The translations under genes and the position numbers were made by a program. The notes beneath the pieces are model-generated. The model ran no database searches, had not been told where the DNA came from, and saw only the letters and a list, made by a program, of their open reading frames with translations. A stretch of 64,000 nucleotides of DNA. Source: Gracilaria vermiculophylla. Its lineage: Eukaryota; Rhodophyta; Florideophyceae; Gracilariales; Gracilariaceae. Positions 47,063-57,353 of this stretch are shown one piece after another (within the stretch, counting starts at the first letter, position 1; every line of letters starts with the position of its first letter). Location of the stretch: the NCBI GenBank assembly GCA_019155205.2, contig JAHNZQ020003148.1:1471982-1535981 (forward strand), in the 5' to 3' direction.

Positions 47063-49150
47063 GTGGCATCGTACACAGATCCTCGCAGAACTGCTGAAAA
47101 ACCTGTCAATAGCCGTGCTCGCTTGGTCACCAGTGACGCGGAATGTAAACGCTATTATGGATCTTTGTGGAAGTCCACAACGGTCAGAGGAATAGTTCAA
47201 AACGTTGATGTTCGTAGGATCAACAGTCGAAATCTGACATTCTTGACGGTAAACTTTAGTTTACCCAATCGTGAGAAAGAAGTTACTCTACCTTTATCAA
47301 GTCTCAAACTCGGTACTGGTGTTGACCAGACCCCAAACGCTGCAGAAGAACAAAATCAGTCGCTTGACGCGAGTATTATCGAACCTGCTGAAGGTGAACC
47401 TATTGCTACACCACCTAATATGCAAATTCTGCAAGAGCAGCCAGATGATAAAAATCTGCATACGACCTGCCAATCAACTATTGCGCATGGTCGAAAATGG
47501 GAAACCTGTACGACGTTGAGTCCTCTGAATGGTTGTATGAAAATCCATCAGTGGAAAGTTATTGGTCCAGGAGGAGATTTTATCTCACCGCGTCACGTTC
47601 CTTCAGGAATGAATGCATTGGATTTCTTTGTCTGGATGTTTCCCATGCCTCATTTGGAATTTATCGTGAGCAGAACAAATATCTGACTGGAAAGCAAAGG
47701 CGCTCGGAGGACGTCAGGAGAGGAGGTGCTTAAAGTTTTCGGCGTTCTCATTTTAATGACTCGTATTGAGTTTTCGAACAGACGTGATCTTTGGAGTAAT
47801 GAGCCTTTTTCTAAGTTCATTTCCACAACCTAAGATTGGGCTTGGTATGTCACGCAACCGATTTGAATCGCTTTGAAGTTGCATATGTTTTAGTGGAAAT
47901 GGTGTCATTGAAGAGCAAGGAATCGTGAGATGGTCGTTCATTGCCGATTTTGTGAAAGCGATCAACAATCATCGCCGTTCTTTTGTCACGCCATCACATG
48001 CTTTATGTGTTGACGAAGGAATGTCACGGTGGTATGGATAAGGAGGTCAATGGATTGATATGGGGCTTCCACATTATACCGCACTGGAAAGAAAGCCCGA
48101 AAATGGTCTTGAAATGAAAGCTTTCTGTTATGGACGAAGTGGTATAATGCTGAATATTGAACTCAATATGGGTGCTTATAATTTGGAAAAGGATTTTGAT
48201 TCCGATAATGCCCATGGAACGGCTATTCTACTCCGTTTGGTACAACCGTGGTTTCAATCAGATCGTTTGGTATGCGCTGATTCTTTTTTTGCATCCGTCA
48301 ACACCGCCAAAGCACTCATGGAAAAAGGGTTGAGATTTACAGGAGTAATCAAAAATGAATATCAAGAACTTCCTATGAAGCACTTATCTGAAATCACTTT
48401 AATGAACAGAGGCGACTTCATATCTATGGTTTCAAAAGGAAGAATCCCGAATAGTGACATGATAGCCGTATTAAGGATGAATCGAGATATAAATTACTTT
48501 ATTTCAACCTGTGGCACAGTTAATCCTGGTACTCCTATTGTTAAGGAGAGATGGAGGCGGGAGGGAACTATTTCTAAGAAAATGCAATTTGAGGTTGCAC
48601 TTTCTGAGATTTGTGGAGAATATTACAAAACATTTTCAAAGATCGATCGCCATAACAGATGCCCACAAGATGATTTAAATCTAAAACAGAAAATAGAAGT
48701 GAAAGAGTGGTCATTTCGAGTCAATTGCTCTCTTTTAGCAATATGCATTGTGGATGCATGGAAACTGTATAAAGCAGCAAATAGAAGCAGGAGCGTTAAA
48801 AGTCCACATCACTTTTACTGTGAGCTGGCTGATGAATTAATAGAAAATACTTGGGACACAACTGGTTTAATAAAAACAAATGAACTGGAAAATGAAAATA
48901 ATATTGAACAGCCAATGTTTGTTGGCACTGGATTGCATTTAATGCAAACCAACAGAAGAAGGAAAACCAAAAAATGAAATGATTACAAAAGCTTTATATC
49001 AAAAACGATGCAATTATTGCAGAGGTAATAGGAAATCGAAGTTTTTATGTTCTGGATGCTATTCAAGGAAAGGAAAAGAAAGTGTTTTTATGTCACACTG
49101 GTACAAACAGAGATTTTTTTATGAAACACATTGAGAAGTGTCACGGTATA
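47063..49150 (+). pseudogene. piggyBac transposase relic (DDE_Tnp_1_7)
   Basis: The N-terminal part (47063-47686) has the CKRYYGSLWKSTTVRGIVQN block; the middle (GVLILMTRIEFSNRRDLWS) is in the same frame after a TGA. A frame change near 47846 leads to VDEGMSRWYG, a TAA at 48039-48041, then an open stretch of 305 codons from 48060: MGLPHYTALERKPENG. Catalytic Asp residues are visible in VDEGM, CADSFFASVNTA and KIDRHNR. After the stop at 48975 another frame gives a Cys/His-rich tail (RCNYC..FLCSGC..MSH/CHTG..C), the piggyBac C-terminal zinc-binding domain. At least four stops and two frameshifts inactivate it. Confidence 0.85.
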
Positions 49151-49442
49151 GAAAAACATAGTATGTAAAAGAAATGTCAACAACGTTGACAACATTCGTT
49201 TTTTTAAGTAAAATTCAACATTTCAATGCTATTATTGAGCAAAAACTCTTCTAGCTAAAGCCCCCTACTATTTCAATTCGCGTTATTTAGACTTGCTAGA
49301 TCATTTTAACTCTATTGCAAAACGGCCTCTTGAACAGATGTCACTTTTTTTTTTTCTGCCGTCCAAGTGGGTGTTGAAAACGTTCTGAGAGTTTAAATAT
49401 GTTTAGAATTAGTCGAGCTCCCGAAGGAGTTTTAGAGTTTTT

Positions 49443-49518
49443 AGAATCTCAGCGAGGTTCGAACTCAGGGATAGTTGCTCGCATGTAGTCTGATGACCAC
49501 TGAGCTGCTGTGATAGCT
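49443..49518 (-). other. Degenerate tRNA-like sequence
   Basis: On the minus strand CAGCTCAGTGG and GAGTTCGAACCTC, about 45 bases apart, resemble the A and B boxes of an RNA polymerase III tRNA promoter, and ATCACAG/CTGAGAT could pair as an acceptor stem at 6 of 7 positions. The D and anticodon arms do not fold. It is a tRNA relic or tRNA-derived short element near the right end of the piggyBac element, not a working tRNA gene. Confidence 0.3.
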
Positions 49519-49644
49519 TATGGCGTGTTCTACAACTATTTATTGTTCACAGGCAATCCTGAATAACAGGTTTTTAAATTTTAAATTTCCAAAATATTGG
49601 CCTACGGGTCAAATTCCAATTTTTTATTTTTAATTTTGCGTGAT

Positions 49645-49676
49645 GGTGCGCTGACCTCATATGAGGTCAGCGCACC
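49645..49676. repeat. Perfect 32-bp palindrome near the right piggyBac end
   Basis: The left half GGTGCGCTGACCTCAT is followed at once by its exact reverse complement. The central 16 bp also occur near the left end of the element (46875-46890). Confidence 0.95.
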
Positions 49677-49968
49677 GGTCGGATAGACACTAAGTTTGAC
49701 TGCATCTCATCTATATTTTCTGTCTCTAAATCGGTGTTTTAGAGACAGAAATTTATAGACACACTAAAGTAGACATGCTCTTATAAGATGGAGTAGAATG
49801 GACGCAAAGAATTTTTGTTCCAGCGATTTGAGCCCAAAAAGAAACATTTTGTGTGCCGGTCTTATAACAATTTCGCACACTGTATATTTAAAATTTCTGC
49901 CTCATTTCTACGTTTCACGTAAAAGGGACCATCCACATGATCAATCCAATCCATGAGAGGGCAGCCCC

Positions 49969-50370
49969 ATGGGGGGTTTCACCCTAACTAGCACGCATGA
50001 CAAATGCTTTGCCATCCATTTCCGCAAAGCTGCTGTGCAAGATTGGGAATCTTTGGGTGATATCAACTCGCTGAACTCGCAGAAAAGCTGTACCAAGTCT
50101 CTAATGCTGAGACGACTGTTCTTGGTTGGGCGGCTGAACTTCCCTGCGTTTGTTCTCGATCCTATCTATATGAGACGGAAAAAATGGGTGATCCATTGTG
50201 AGTGCTGTTATCGATTTCTGCCTTCCAAATCAGGTTCACTGTTTACTTTTCCCAAAATGCAATTCTTTTTGCGGATAGATCCGCTAAATGGAGATAAATG
50301 TCCGTTTGAAGAAAAAAAAATTACCCTTGGACACCCAATATGGATAAAAAAAATGCAGGATCTGATATGA
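49969..50370 (+). other. Unrecognised 133-codon frame, possibly transposon-derived
   Basis: Open from ATG 49969 to TGA; it includes a CECCYRF motif and a Lys-rich end. There is no recognisable domain, and the surrounding DNA is AT-rich. It may be a fragment of a larger decayed gene. It faces the CBS-PB1-TPR gene, 140 bp away. Confidence 0.3.
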
Positions 50371-50509
50371 AAAACGCAAGAATTACTGTGCGAAGAGTCC
50401 GTCAGGAGAGGTATTTGGAACAGAACTAGAAAGACAATTGCTGTGTGGTGTTGATGGCAATGGACTGCGTTTGTAAGCCGCCAGACCCAAGTCGAGTTAG
50501 TTGTGGGTG

Positions 50510-52996
50510 TTACAATGGTTTTCCTGGCAGATTCATGCCGCCTAACAATGCCCCGAGTTTCGCTATTTCAGCTTTCTTGTCCTCCAAGGGGTCAGGGAGA
50601 ACACGCTTGATCATCTCAATCTCGTTCCTCACTTCGTCATCCGCAGGGTCTAGCTTGTGGGCTGTGCGGTATGACTCCAGAGCTTTCTCAAACTGTTCTA
50701 ACTCAGCCAGACATTTTCCACATCCCTTGTGACCGGCAACACTTTCGGGTTCAATTTGCACCGCGGCCTCGTAATCTTCTAAAGCCATATCATAGTCTTC
50801 CAATGCTTTGTAGCACTTCGCCCTTCCTAATCGCAAAGATGCCCGTGGAGATTCGCTTGGCATCAGTTTCAAATATGCAGATTCAACCCGAATCGCGTTC
50901 GAGTAGCAGCTCATGGCATCCCCAAATTCATTTGCTTCAAGAGCTTCTCGCGCTGCATTGCTGGCAGAGTCAAGTTCGTCACGGAACGCGTCGTGGCATC
51001 CAGTATTCCCACAGTTCGGGTCGATTCTCGAAGCTGCGGTGACGGCCTCTTCATATCTTCTTTGATCTATTAAAGATTCGACAAGCCCCACAATACACAT
51101 CTGGAATACGAGATCACCGACAGTTCCGCCTCTTCCTTCTTCAAGCATTTGCAAAGCCGCTCTGTAATCTTCTTCAGCTCCAACTGAATTTCCACTGAAT
51201 AATCGTGCTGCGCCTCTTCCGCCTTGCGCTCTTGCGTTGTCAGGGTCTAACTTCAAAGCTTCTTCATACAAAGCTATCGCTTCATCATTATGACCATCAA
51301 GCATTCTCTTGTGAGCTTCCGCACCTTTCTCCTGAGAGGGCGTTAGAGGAATTGTTTGGGAAGCTCGTTTTCTCATCACAGCCGCTGTGGTATTATGATC
51401 CCGCGAATCCTCTGAGGCTGCCTTGGAAGATCTCGATGAGAATCCACTTCTACCGCCGTTAATATTTTGATTTGGACTGCCAATGACTGAACTCGGGGTT
51501 GAAGAGACAGGGGATTGTATCTGGCTCGAGGCCGCATGTTCTGCTTCGTACACTCTTAAAAGTATAGTTTTGCTCCGCATCTCAAGGTAATCTTCAAAGC
51601 AGGACTCCAAATCTTCGTCATTTGAAATAAGAATTTCGTCTTTATCCTCGTCAAGATACTTGATCTTGATGGCACCAACGCTATTTGAACCCGCAAACCG
51701 ACGTCGAACATCCAGGACAAACTGATCATACGCACCGGGCCCTAAATTCATCGGAACCTTGATCCTCCGGTATTCGTTATTTATATCTCTGAACTTGAAT
51801 GATGCGACCGGGGTGTCTGGAGGGATCATGCGGCCACGAGAGGTTGAAGAGAGGGTGCTGGAGGGGTCCGTAGGACGATAGTTAAAGTGCCTTCGTGAGG
51901 ATGATGAAAGCGTTGGATGGGAGTAGTAGCTTGGAATACTTCGCTGCGATGGCTGCTGTAGAGCAGGAATGCGGTGGAAATGGTCCTCTGGAACGAATTC
52001 GCTCTGCGCGTACGAGTTGGAAAACAAACTACTAAAGATACTGGTGATACCACCTCGCCCCCGAACGGTATTTTGAGCGTATGATGATGTAGGGTTGTGA
52101 GATAGAGCGCGAGAAGAATCATCGGCGGCACTTTGGAGACCCAGTAACGTTTCGCTGGCCAATTGAAGGACATCCACCAGCCCCACAACAGTACGAGTAT
52201 TGTCCTCGACGACTGGCAGATGACGAAACCCGCACGCCTGCATGCGCTGTAGCGATTCCAAAATGGTGTAGTCCGGACCAGCCGAGTCGGGATTCTTGGT
52301 CATGACTTGCCCGAGCAGAGTGGAATACGGATTCAAGCCTTTGGCAACGACCCTGCTTGCAGCATCGCGACAGGTGAAGATGCCTTCAAGGGCGTTGTTT
52401 TTGTCGACGATGACAATAGCAGCGAGGCGTTCTCGAACAAGAGTTTCGCAGGACTCTACCACGCTGTGGTCAGCACTGAGTGTAGCAAAATGAGAGCGCT
52501 CAACAATGGGCCGCAAGGTCGGTTTCTCAATTGTTTCTCGGGCTGCGCGCATGAATTCAAAGCCGCGGCGGGAGGGAATCATCGAGTATGACACCTGCAG
52601 TCTTGTGATGGCATCGTAAGCCAAATTGAGAACATTGACGATGCCCAGCACTGAGGCATTCTCGGGGTGGACGATCGGGATGTGGCGGAAACGGCCCTCG
52701 CGCATGAGGCCAAGGGCGCTTGCAGGCGATTCAGAGGGAGGCAGGGTGATGGGTCGCACGGTCATAATCTGCGATACCTTGGTGCTGTCCATGTTCTCGC
52801 CCCTCGAGATGCACTTGGCGACATCGCGGCTGGTTGCGATACCGACGAGGGCGCTGGTGGTGATGGAAAGAACTGCGACGGCATCCACGTGCCCATGCGC
52901 AAGCGTCTTTGCAAGCGTTGCGACAGACGCATCCTCGCGAATGGTCACGCACGGGCCGCTCCGCGAGACGACATCGCCGAGGGAGCGGATGGACAT
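50510..52996 (-). CDS. CBS-PB1-TPR protein
   Basis: 828 codons without introns. Four CBS motifs in two Bateman pairs occupy about residues 9-130 and 165-285 (ALVGIATSRDVAKC; SVLGIVNVLNLAYD; ALEGIFTCRDAASR; TVVGLVDVLQLASE). A Ser/Pro-rich linker follows; a PB1 domain lies at about 398-482 with its acidic OPCA stretch (IKYLDEDKDEILISNDEDLE); and about 565-810 are TPR repeats (AIALYEEALKLDPDNARA; DYEAAVQIEPES; ALESYRTAHKLDPADDE). CBS pairs usually bind adenine nucleotides; PB1 and TPR mediate protein contacts. Plants and fungi have four-CBS plus PB1 proteins; the added TPR array is less familiar. No signal or membrane segment, so it is probably a cytosolic scaffold. Its start faces the next gene across 677 bp. 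Confidence 0.85.
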   Translation of the reverse strand: MSIRSLGDVVSRSGPCVTIREDASVATLAKTLAHGHVDAVAVLSITTSALVGIATSRDVAKCISRGENMDSTKVSQIMTVRPITLPPSESPASALGLMREGRFRHIPIVHPENASVLGIVNVLNLAYDAITRLQVSYSMIPSRRGFEFMRAARETIEKPTLRPIVERSHFATLSADHSVVESCETLVRERLAAIVIVDKNNALEGIFTCRDAASRVVAKGLNPYSTLLGQVMTKNPDSAGPDYTILESLQRMQACGFRHLPVVEDNTRTVVGLVDVLQLASETLLGLQSAADDSSRALSHNPTSSYAQNTVRGRGGITSIFSSLFSNSYAQSEFVPEDHFHRIPALQQPSQRSIPSYYSHPTLSSSSRRHFNYRPTDPSSTLSSTSRGRMIPPDTPVASFKFRDINNEYRRIKVPMNLGPGAYDQFVLDVRRRFAGSNSVGAIKIKYLDEDKDEILISNDEDLESCFEDYLEMRSKTILLRVYEAEHAASSQIQSPVSSTPSSVIGSPNQNINGGRSGFSSRSSKAASEDSRDHNTTAAVMRKRASQTIPLTPSQEKGAEAHKRMLDGHNDEAIALYEEALKLDPDNARAQGGRGAARLFSGNSVGAEEDYRAALQMLEEGRGGTVGDLVFQMCIVGLVESLIDQRRYEEAVTAASRIDPNCGNTGCHDAFRDELDSASNAAREALEANEFGDAMSCYSNAIRVESAYLKLMPSESPRASLRLGRAKCYKALEDYDMALEDYEAAVQIEPESVAGHKGCGKCLAELEQFEKALESYRTAHKLDPADDEVRNEIEMIKRVLPDPLEDKKAEIAKLGALLGGMNLPGKPL

Positions 52997-53673
52997 TGTT
53001 CAGAGGGCTGGTGCCGGCAGGCGCAGGGGAAGGGGTGCACGACGAAGGGGGGACTGCGGAGAAGCGAGCAGCCGAAGGCATAGAGCGCGCTGCGAGCTGC
53101 GGTGCCGTTCGTACATCCACTTTGGCGGACGCCCGCGAACAGCTGCCACATTCAACGATTCTCCCCCGCGCGCAGGCAGCTCGCACAACGCACTGCGCCG
53201 CGGATGTCTGTAAGCCGCTGTCAGGCGCGTTCCCAGCAATGCACGTTGAAAAACGCGTCTCGGGACGTGCAGCGACGTCGCGCCGCCGCGTGGCACGGGG
53301 CGGCTGCATACGTCGCGGCAGAGATGCGCTCCGTATGGCTTGCGTCTGTCAGTCGCGAATGGAAGTGCTGACCCTACCGTTACGAAGCTGCCGTTTGCTC
53401 GTTTGATGCACTTTATCGCAGACAGACTGCCAGTCGCGGGCGATGCGACGTTCACCGCCCCAGTGTAACGTTCGTTGCACATCGGAGCGATGTTGATGAT
53501 AATTGCCACTTACAGTTGTTTGAAAACGGCAGAGCCTCAAAACCAGTGCAGCGCCCGTCCTCTCCTTCCCCGCTTGACCATGGCCAAGTTGGACCGCAGT
53601 CCAACGCCCGCGGTTTCGAAGCGCAGACAGGGCATCCCCGCTTCCCGTCGCGTCATTTGCTGTTCCACTCAAC
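52997..53673. promoter_or_regulatory. Shared intergenic promoter region of two divergent genes
   Basis: The CBS-PB1-TPR gene leaves to the left and the APH-fold gene to the right. The 677 bp are GC-rich near the CBS start and hold no gene of their own. No specific promoter element was identified. Confidence 0.4.
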
Positions 53674-55071
53674 ATGCACTCATATTTCGCGTTCGTCGTT
53701 CACCCTCAAAGTGGTGACGTTCTCACCGACGACAGCTATGGCCTACCCTCCGTAGTTCATGGCGATATCACCTCCGATCTGCATACGCTCTGCTCAACTG
53801 TGCAAAACCTTATCCACAATACCTACCGCTTGATTCTTTTGCGAGCAGAGTGCCAAGTCCGAGAATGCCCCACTGACCAACACCGAAACCCTCTATTCTC
53901 CATGTATCTGAATCAACTACTGATATTCGGCATTGTATCAGGTGATTCGAATCCGGTCCCGAGAGGATTCCAGTGGATTCCCCGCGAGAAATCGTCCCTT
54001 ATAGTCACCAAGCCAACAGATTCACCTGTCGCCCAGTTCCTCCAGCAATACAAGAAATCGGGGCTGCTGGTCAACTTGGACCGCCTCCACCCTTACTCCC
54101 GCCCCGGATGGTTTGAAGAAGTCGCGTCTTGGATCAGAATCACAGCGTTTCGGCATAATTACTGCGTCAACGATATCCAACAAGTCTCCAAAACAGGGTA
54201 CGCCAGCGTTTTGCGCGCCACGTGCGCAAGCGACTCTTCGCTTTATTTCAAACATGTCGGACCCACTGTTTTCTTTGACGAGATTCGAACGCTGTTGCGT
54301 TTGTCCGAACACATGCCCGACAACTTCGAAAAGCCAATAGCAGTGGACACTGGCCGAAAATGGATGCTACTACGGGATCAAGGCTCGCCTTTTCCGGTGA
54401 GCGCATACTCTGTGAAGACGAATCGTCACCTCTTCCAAAGAGCGCTGCGAAAATGGGCGACGATTCAGAAGCAGTCGATTGCCTTGACCGGCAAGCTTAT
54501 TGATTCTGGCGTGGTTCGCATGGATTCGGAAAACATGCAGATTGCGATGCACCAGTTGGTGTCCGATTCTGAGTGGTGCTCCTTGCTGGCTAGCGAAATT
54601 GCCAACGCGGGAAACGCCGCGGCATTGAACTGCGTCCGGGCTAACAAACTGCTCATCCACGAGACTAAAAGATTATGGGATAAAGCTTCGAGTTACAACA
54701 TACCAATGGCGCTTGTTCATGGAGAAATGGCTCCGGGAAATGTTGTGGTCAACCAGAAGGACGAGATCAGCTTCATCAATTTTGGCTCCACATGCGTTTC
54801 TTTTCCGCTGAGAGATGCAGTGTCGTTTGCGTTTGCTTGCGATGCGAACGAAGATGACCTCAATTTCTACTTTGAAATGTGGGCGGAGTATGAAACAGTT
54901 GAAAGAATGAAGGAGCTGTTCCAAGTGTTGAACAGCTTGATGCAGTTGGATATGGCACGTGCACTTTACAGACAGTTTCTGATGGCTGAACAGAGCAACC
55001 GAATGTCAAGCCTTTCGAACCTACGTACTTATATCCGCTTCCTGCTGAAATGGTTGAAAACATGTCTTTGA
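53674..55071 (+). CDS. APH/kinase-fold phosphotransferase-like protein with altered active site
   Basis: 465 codons, uninterrupted. About residues 1-110 (MHSYFAFVVHPQSGDVLTDD...) are a separate N-terminal region, weakly Nudix-like. The rest follows the aminoglycoside phosphotransferase/choline kinase fold: RPGWFEEVASWI, a nucleotide-lobe stretch (YFKHVGPTVFFDE), and the catalytic loop ALVHGEMAPGNVVV followed by ISFINFGSTCVSFPLRD. The usual residues are HGDxxxxN and (F/I)D(W/F), so the base Asp is Glu and the metal-binding Asp is Asn here. Similar Nudix-like plus APH architectures occur in bacterial proteins of unknown substrate. It could be a weak kinase, a pseudokinase or a binding protein. 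Its promoter is probably shared with the CBS gene. Confidence 0.65.
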   Translation: MHSYFAFVVHPQSGDVLTDDSYGLPSVVHGDITSDLHTLCSTVQNLIHNTYRLILLRAECQVRECPTDQHRNPLFSMYLNQLLIFGIVSGDSNPVPRGFQWIPREKSSLIVTKPTDSPVAQFLQQYKKSGLLVNLDRLHPYSRPGWFEEVASWIRITAFRHNYCVNDIQQVSKTGYASVLRATCASDSSLYFKHVGPTVFFDEIRTLLRLSEHMPDNFEKPIAVDTGRKWMLLRDQGSPFPVSAYSVKTNRHLFQRALRKWATIQKQSIALTGKLIDSGVVRMDSENMQIAMHQLVSDSEWCSLLASEIANAGNAAALNCVRANKLLIHETKRLWDKASSYNIPMALVHGEMAPGNVVVNQKDEISFINFGSTCVSFPLRDAVSFAFACDANEDDLNFYFEMWAEYETVERMKELFQVLNSLMQLDMARALYRQFLMAEQSNRMSSLSNLRTYIRFLLKWLKTCL

Positions 55072-55655
55072 GGCACGTTTCAATGATACTCACGACATTG
55101 CAATGTGGTCAAGATCTTTGTGGCCCAGATGATGACGTGTGCCTAGAAACAAACGTTCTTTTTGCTTTGCAATGATTAGAGAACGCCCCTTGCACATTGA
55201 ATTTCACGTTTACCGCGCGAGTTCGCTCCGACAACGTCTCTCACGTGAAATTCACGGTCAAAGTAGTCCAGGACCGTTTGCAACCAACTGCTCTCAAACA
55301 GGTTTCCTCCGCGGAGAGATGACGCCATCCAAAAAAAATTGTGTAGCGACAAAATCCAAATCTGACTGGCTTGAGCAGACTGTATGTACCAGATCAAGTT
55401 GCAATTTGATCTCAAATTATCAATGGCCCAAGTGGAGCCGTCGCTGTCGGGGTCCGCAAAGTTACATTACCGCTGTAGAGAAAGGTAAAGCAATTGCATT
55501 CGCTGCATCAGCTCCCGTCGTATCTCTAGCGAGCCAGACCCAGCTCAGAGTGCGCGTCTCGGCGTCAGTGCAAGCCGCGTCTGTCCATCCCAATTGCGCG
55601 TCGATCCTGCTTCTAGATTGCGACGCGACCGCCGTTCGAGGTTTCGCACAGCAAA

Positions 55656-57281
55656 ATGGCTCCTCCGACCTTTGTCGCCCCCGTCTTTCTGCCCAGTCGC
55701 TTCCGCGGACATCACAAGACGGCAACCACTCGCACGTTCCAAAATGTCGCCCGGACAACGCGCCGCCTCCGCATGACCGTTGCAGACCCCGCGTCGGCAC
55801 CCGCACAGACGAGTACAACAACGTCGGTAGATGTGTTGGTAGTTGGTACGGGTATATCCGGAAGCTCCCTGTCCTTCAACTTGCACAAGTACCACCCCGA
55901 TCTGAACGTGCTCACCACCGAAGCGCGCTCCGTTGTGGGCGGCAACGTCATCTCCCGCAAGCAAAATGGCTACGTTTGGGAGGAAGGTCCGAATACATTT
56001 CAGCCATCCGAGCCCATAATGCGACTTGCGGTGGACGTCGGGCTGAAGGACCAGCTCGTGTTGGCCGATTCCACGCTGCCGCGATTTGTGTACTGGGACG
56101 ACAAACTGTTCGCGTTGCCCTTGGGCCCGCAGGACATTCCAACGTTCCGGCTGCTCTCGCTGCCGGGCGCCATTCGCGCGGGGCTGGGCGCGCTGGGCTT
56201 TGTGCTCCCGCCCCCGAAAGGCGAGGAGACTGTGAAGGACTTCATCACGCGCCATCTCGGACGCGAGGTGTTCGAGAAGATGATTGATCCGTTCGTGAGC
56301 GGGGTTTACGCCGGCGATCCCTCAAAGCTGGCCATGCGATCCGCGTTCAAGAAAATATTCGCGCTCACAAAGCTCGGCGGCACGCAGGGCATTCTGGAGG
56401 GTGGTATCATCAGAATTGGCGAGAAGAAACGGGAGCGCGAGCAAAACCCGCCGGACGAGGAGCTGCCCACATGGAAGGGCGGCGCGCTGGGAAGCTTTAA
56501 AGATGGATTGGCCATGCTGCCGAACGCGATTCGCAGCCGGCTCGGCGATAAGATCAAGCTCGAGTGGCGGTTGGTGGACGTGCAACGCATGGAAGACTCG
56601 ACGTACAAGGCTGTGTTTGACACAGCCGAGGGGCGCAAGGAGGTGCTCACAAAGGCAATAGCCATGACGACGCCCGCAGGCGTGGCGGCGTCCACACTGA
56701 AGAGCCTTGCGCCCGATGTGGCGGCTCTGGAGCAGGTGTACTCTCCGCCGGTGTGGAGTGTGACGCTGGCGTATCCCAAGTCGGAGTTTAAGGAAAGGTT
56801 GAGCGGGTTTGGAAACCTCATTCCGCGAAAACTGGGTATCAGGACGTTGGGGACGATCTGGTCTAGCGTGCTGTTCCCCGGCCGGGCGCCCGATGACATG
56901 GAACTGCTTCTGTCGTACATTGGCGGCGCCCAAGACGAGGGCATCAAGGCTCTGAGCGAGGAGGAGGTGGTGCGGGCCGTCGACAAGGACGTGAAACGCA
57001 TTTTGTTGAAGAGCGGGTCGCAAGTGGAGCCGGTGGTGGTGGGCGCGCGCAGATGGGAGCGGGCGATTCCGCAGTACAATGTGGGGCACCAAAACGTGTT
57101 GGACACGGCGTTCGAAGCGCTGAAGGCGCACGAGGGCGTGTTTCTGGGTGGCAACTTTGCGCACGGGGTGGCGTTTGGCGACTGCGTGGCGTGGGGCGCG
57201 GACTACGCGCCGCGAATCGCCGAGTACGTGAGCCGAACGGCGGCGGTGGCGGGCGGCAAACGCGGCGACGGAGCGCAATAG
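55656..57281 (+). CDS. PPOX: Protoporphyrinogen IX oxidase, plastid-type
   Basis: 541 codons, single exon. It oxidises protoporphyrinogen IX to protoporphyrin IX, the last step shared by haem and chlorophyll synthesis, with FAD and oxygen. The first about 50 residues (MAPPTFVAPVFLPSRFRGHH...) are Arg/Thr/Ala-rich, as in a plastid transit peptide. The dinucleotide-binding motif VLVVGTGISGSS is at about residues 59-70; EEGPNTFQPSEPIMRLAVD and DPFVSGVYAGDPSKLAMRSA are conserved blocks of the plant/cyanobacterial HemY-type enzyme; the C-terminal FAD signature is FLGGNFAHGVAFGDCVAWG. The length is usual for the family. It ends about 70 bp from the oppositely oriented MoaA gene. A frame of 383 codons covering its 5' region in another phase is a shadow. 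Confidence 0.95.
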   Translation: MAPPTFVAPVFLPSRFRGHHKTATTRTFQNVARTTRRLRMTVADPASAPAQTSTTTSVDVLVVGTGISGSSLSFNLHKYHPDLNVLTTEARSVVGGNVISRKQNGYVWEEGPNTFQPSEPIMRLAVDVGLKDQLVLADSTLPRFVYWDDKLFALPLGPQDIPTFRLLSLPGAIRAGLGALGFVLPPPKGEETVKDFITRHLGREVFEKMIDPFVSGVYAGDPSKLAMRSAFKKIFALTKLGGTQGILEGGIIRIGEKKREREQNPPDEELPTWKGGALGSFKDGLAMLPNAIRSRLGDKIKLEWRLVDVQRMEDSTYKAVFDTAEGRKEVLTKAIAMTTPAGVAASTLKSLAPDVAALEQVYSPPVWSVTLAYPKSEFKERLSGFGNLIPRKLGIRTLGTIWSSVLFPGRAPDDMELLLSYIGGAQDEGIKALSEEEVVRAVDKDVKRILLKSGSQVEPVVVGARRWERAIPQYNVGHQNVLDTAFEALKAHEGVFLGGNFAHGVAFGDCVAWGADYAPRIAEYVSRTAAVAGGKRGDGAQ

Positions 57282-57353
57282 GTGTGCGTGCGAGGTGGAA
57301 CTGGTGGAAATGGTAAAGTTACAGCGTTGGAAGATTCGGTGGTGGGGCGCGGT

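Larger units (their letters stand above)
46856..49692 (+). mobile_element. Decayed piggyBac element with palindromic ends
   Basis: Both termini carry GTGTCTATC(G/C)GAC (46858-46870; complement at 49678-49690), followed inward by GACCTCATATGAGGTC (46875-46890; again within 49645-49676). A piggyBac transposase relic fills the interior. The TTAA target is no longer recognisable, so the exact ends are uncertain by a few bases. Confidence 0.65.

Noticed and set aside
49443..49518. Working tRNA gene
   Set aside because: A- and B-box-like sequences exist, but the D and anticodon arms do not fold and the T stem is imperfect.
55139..56287. 382-codon plus-strand frame overlapping PPOX
   Set aside because: Different phase from PPOX, with no homology-like motif; the PPOX frame is clearly the coding one.
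56306..57278. Minus-strand frames of 282 and 318 codons
   Set aside because: Antisense shadows of PPOX, with His/Arg- or Ser-rich composition and no domain.
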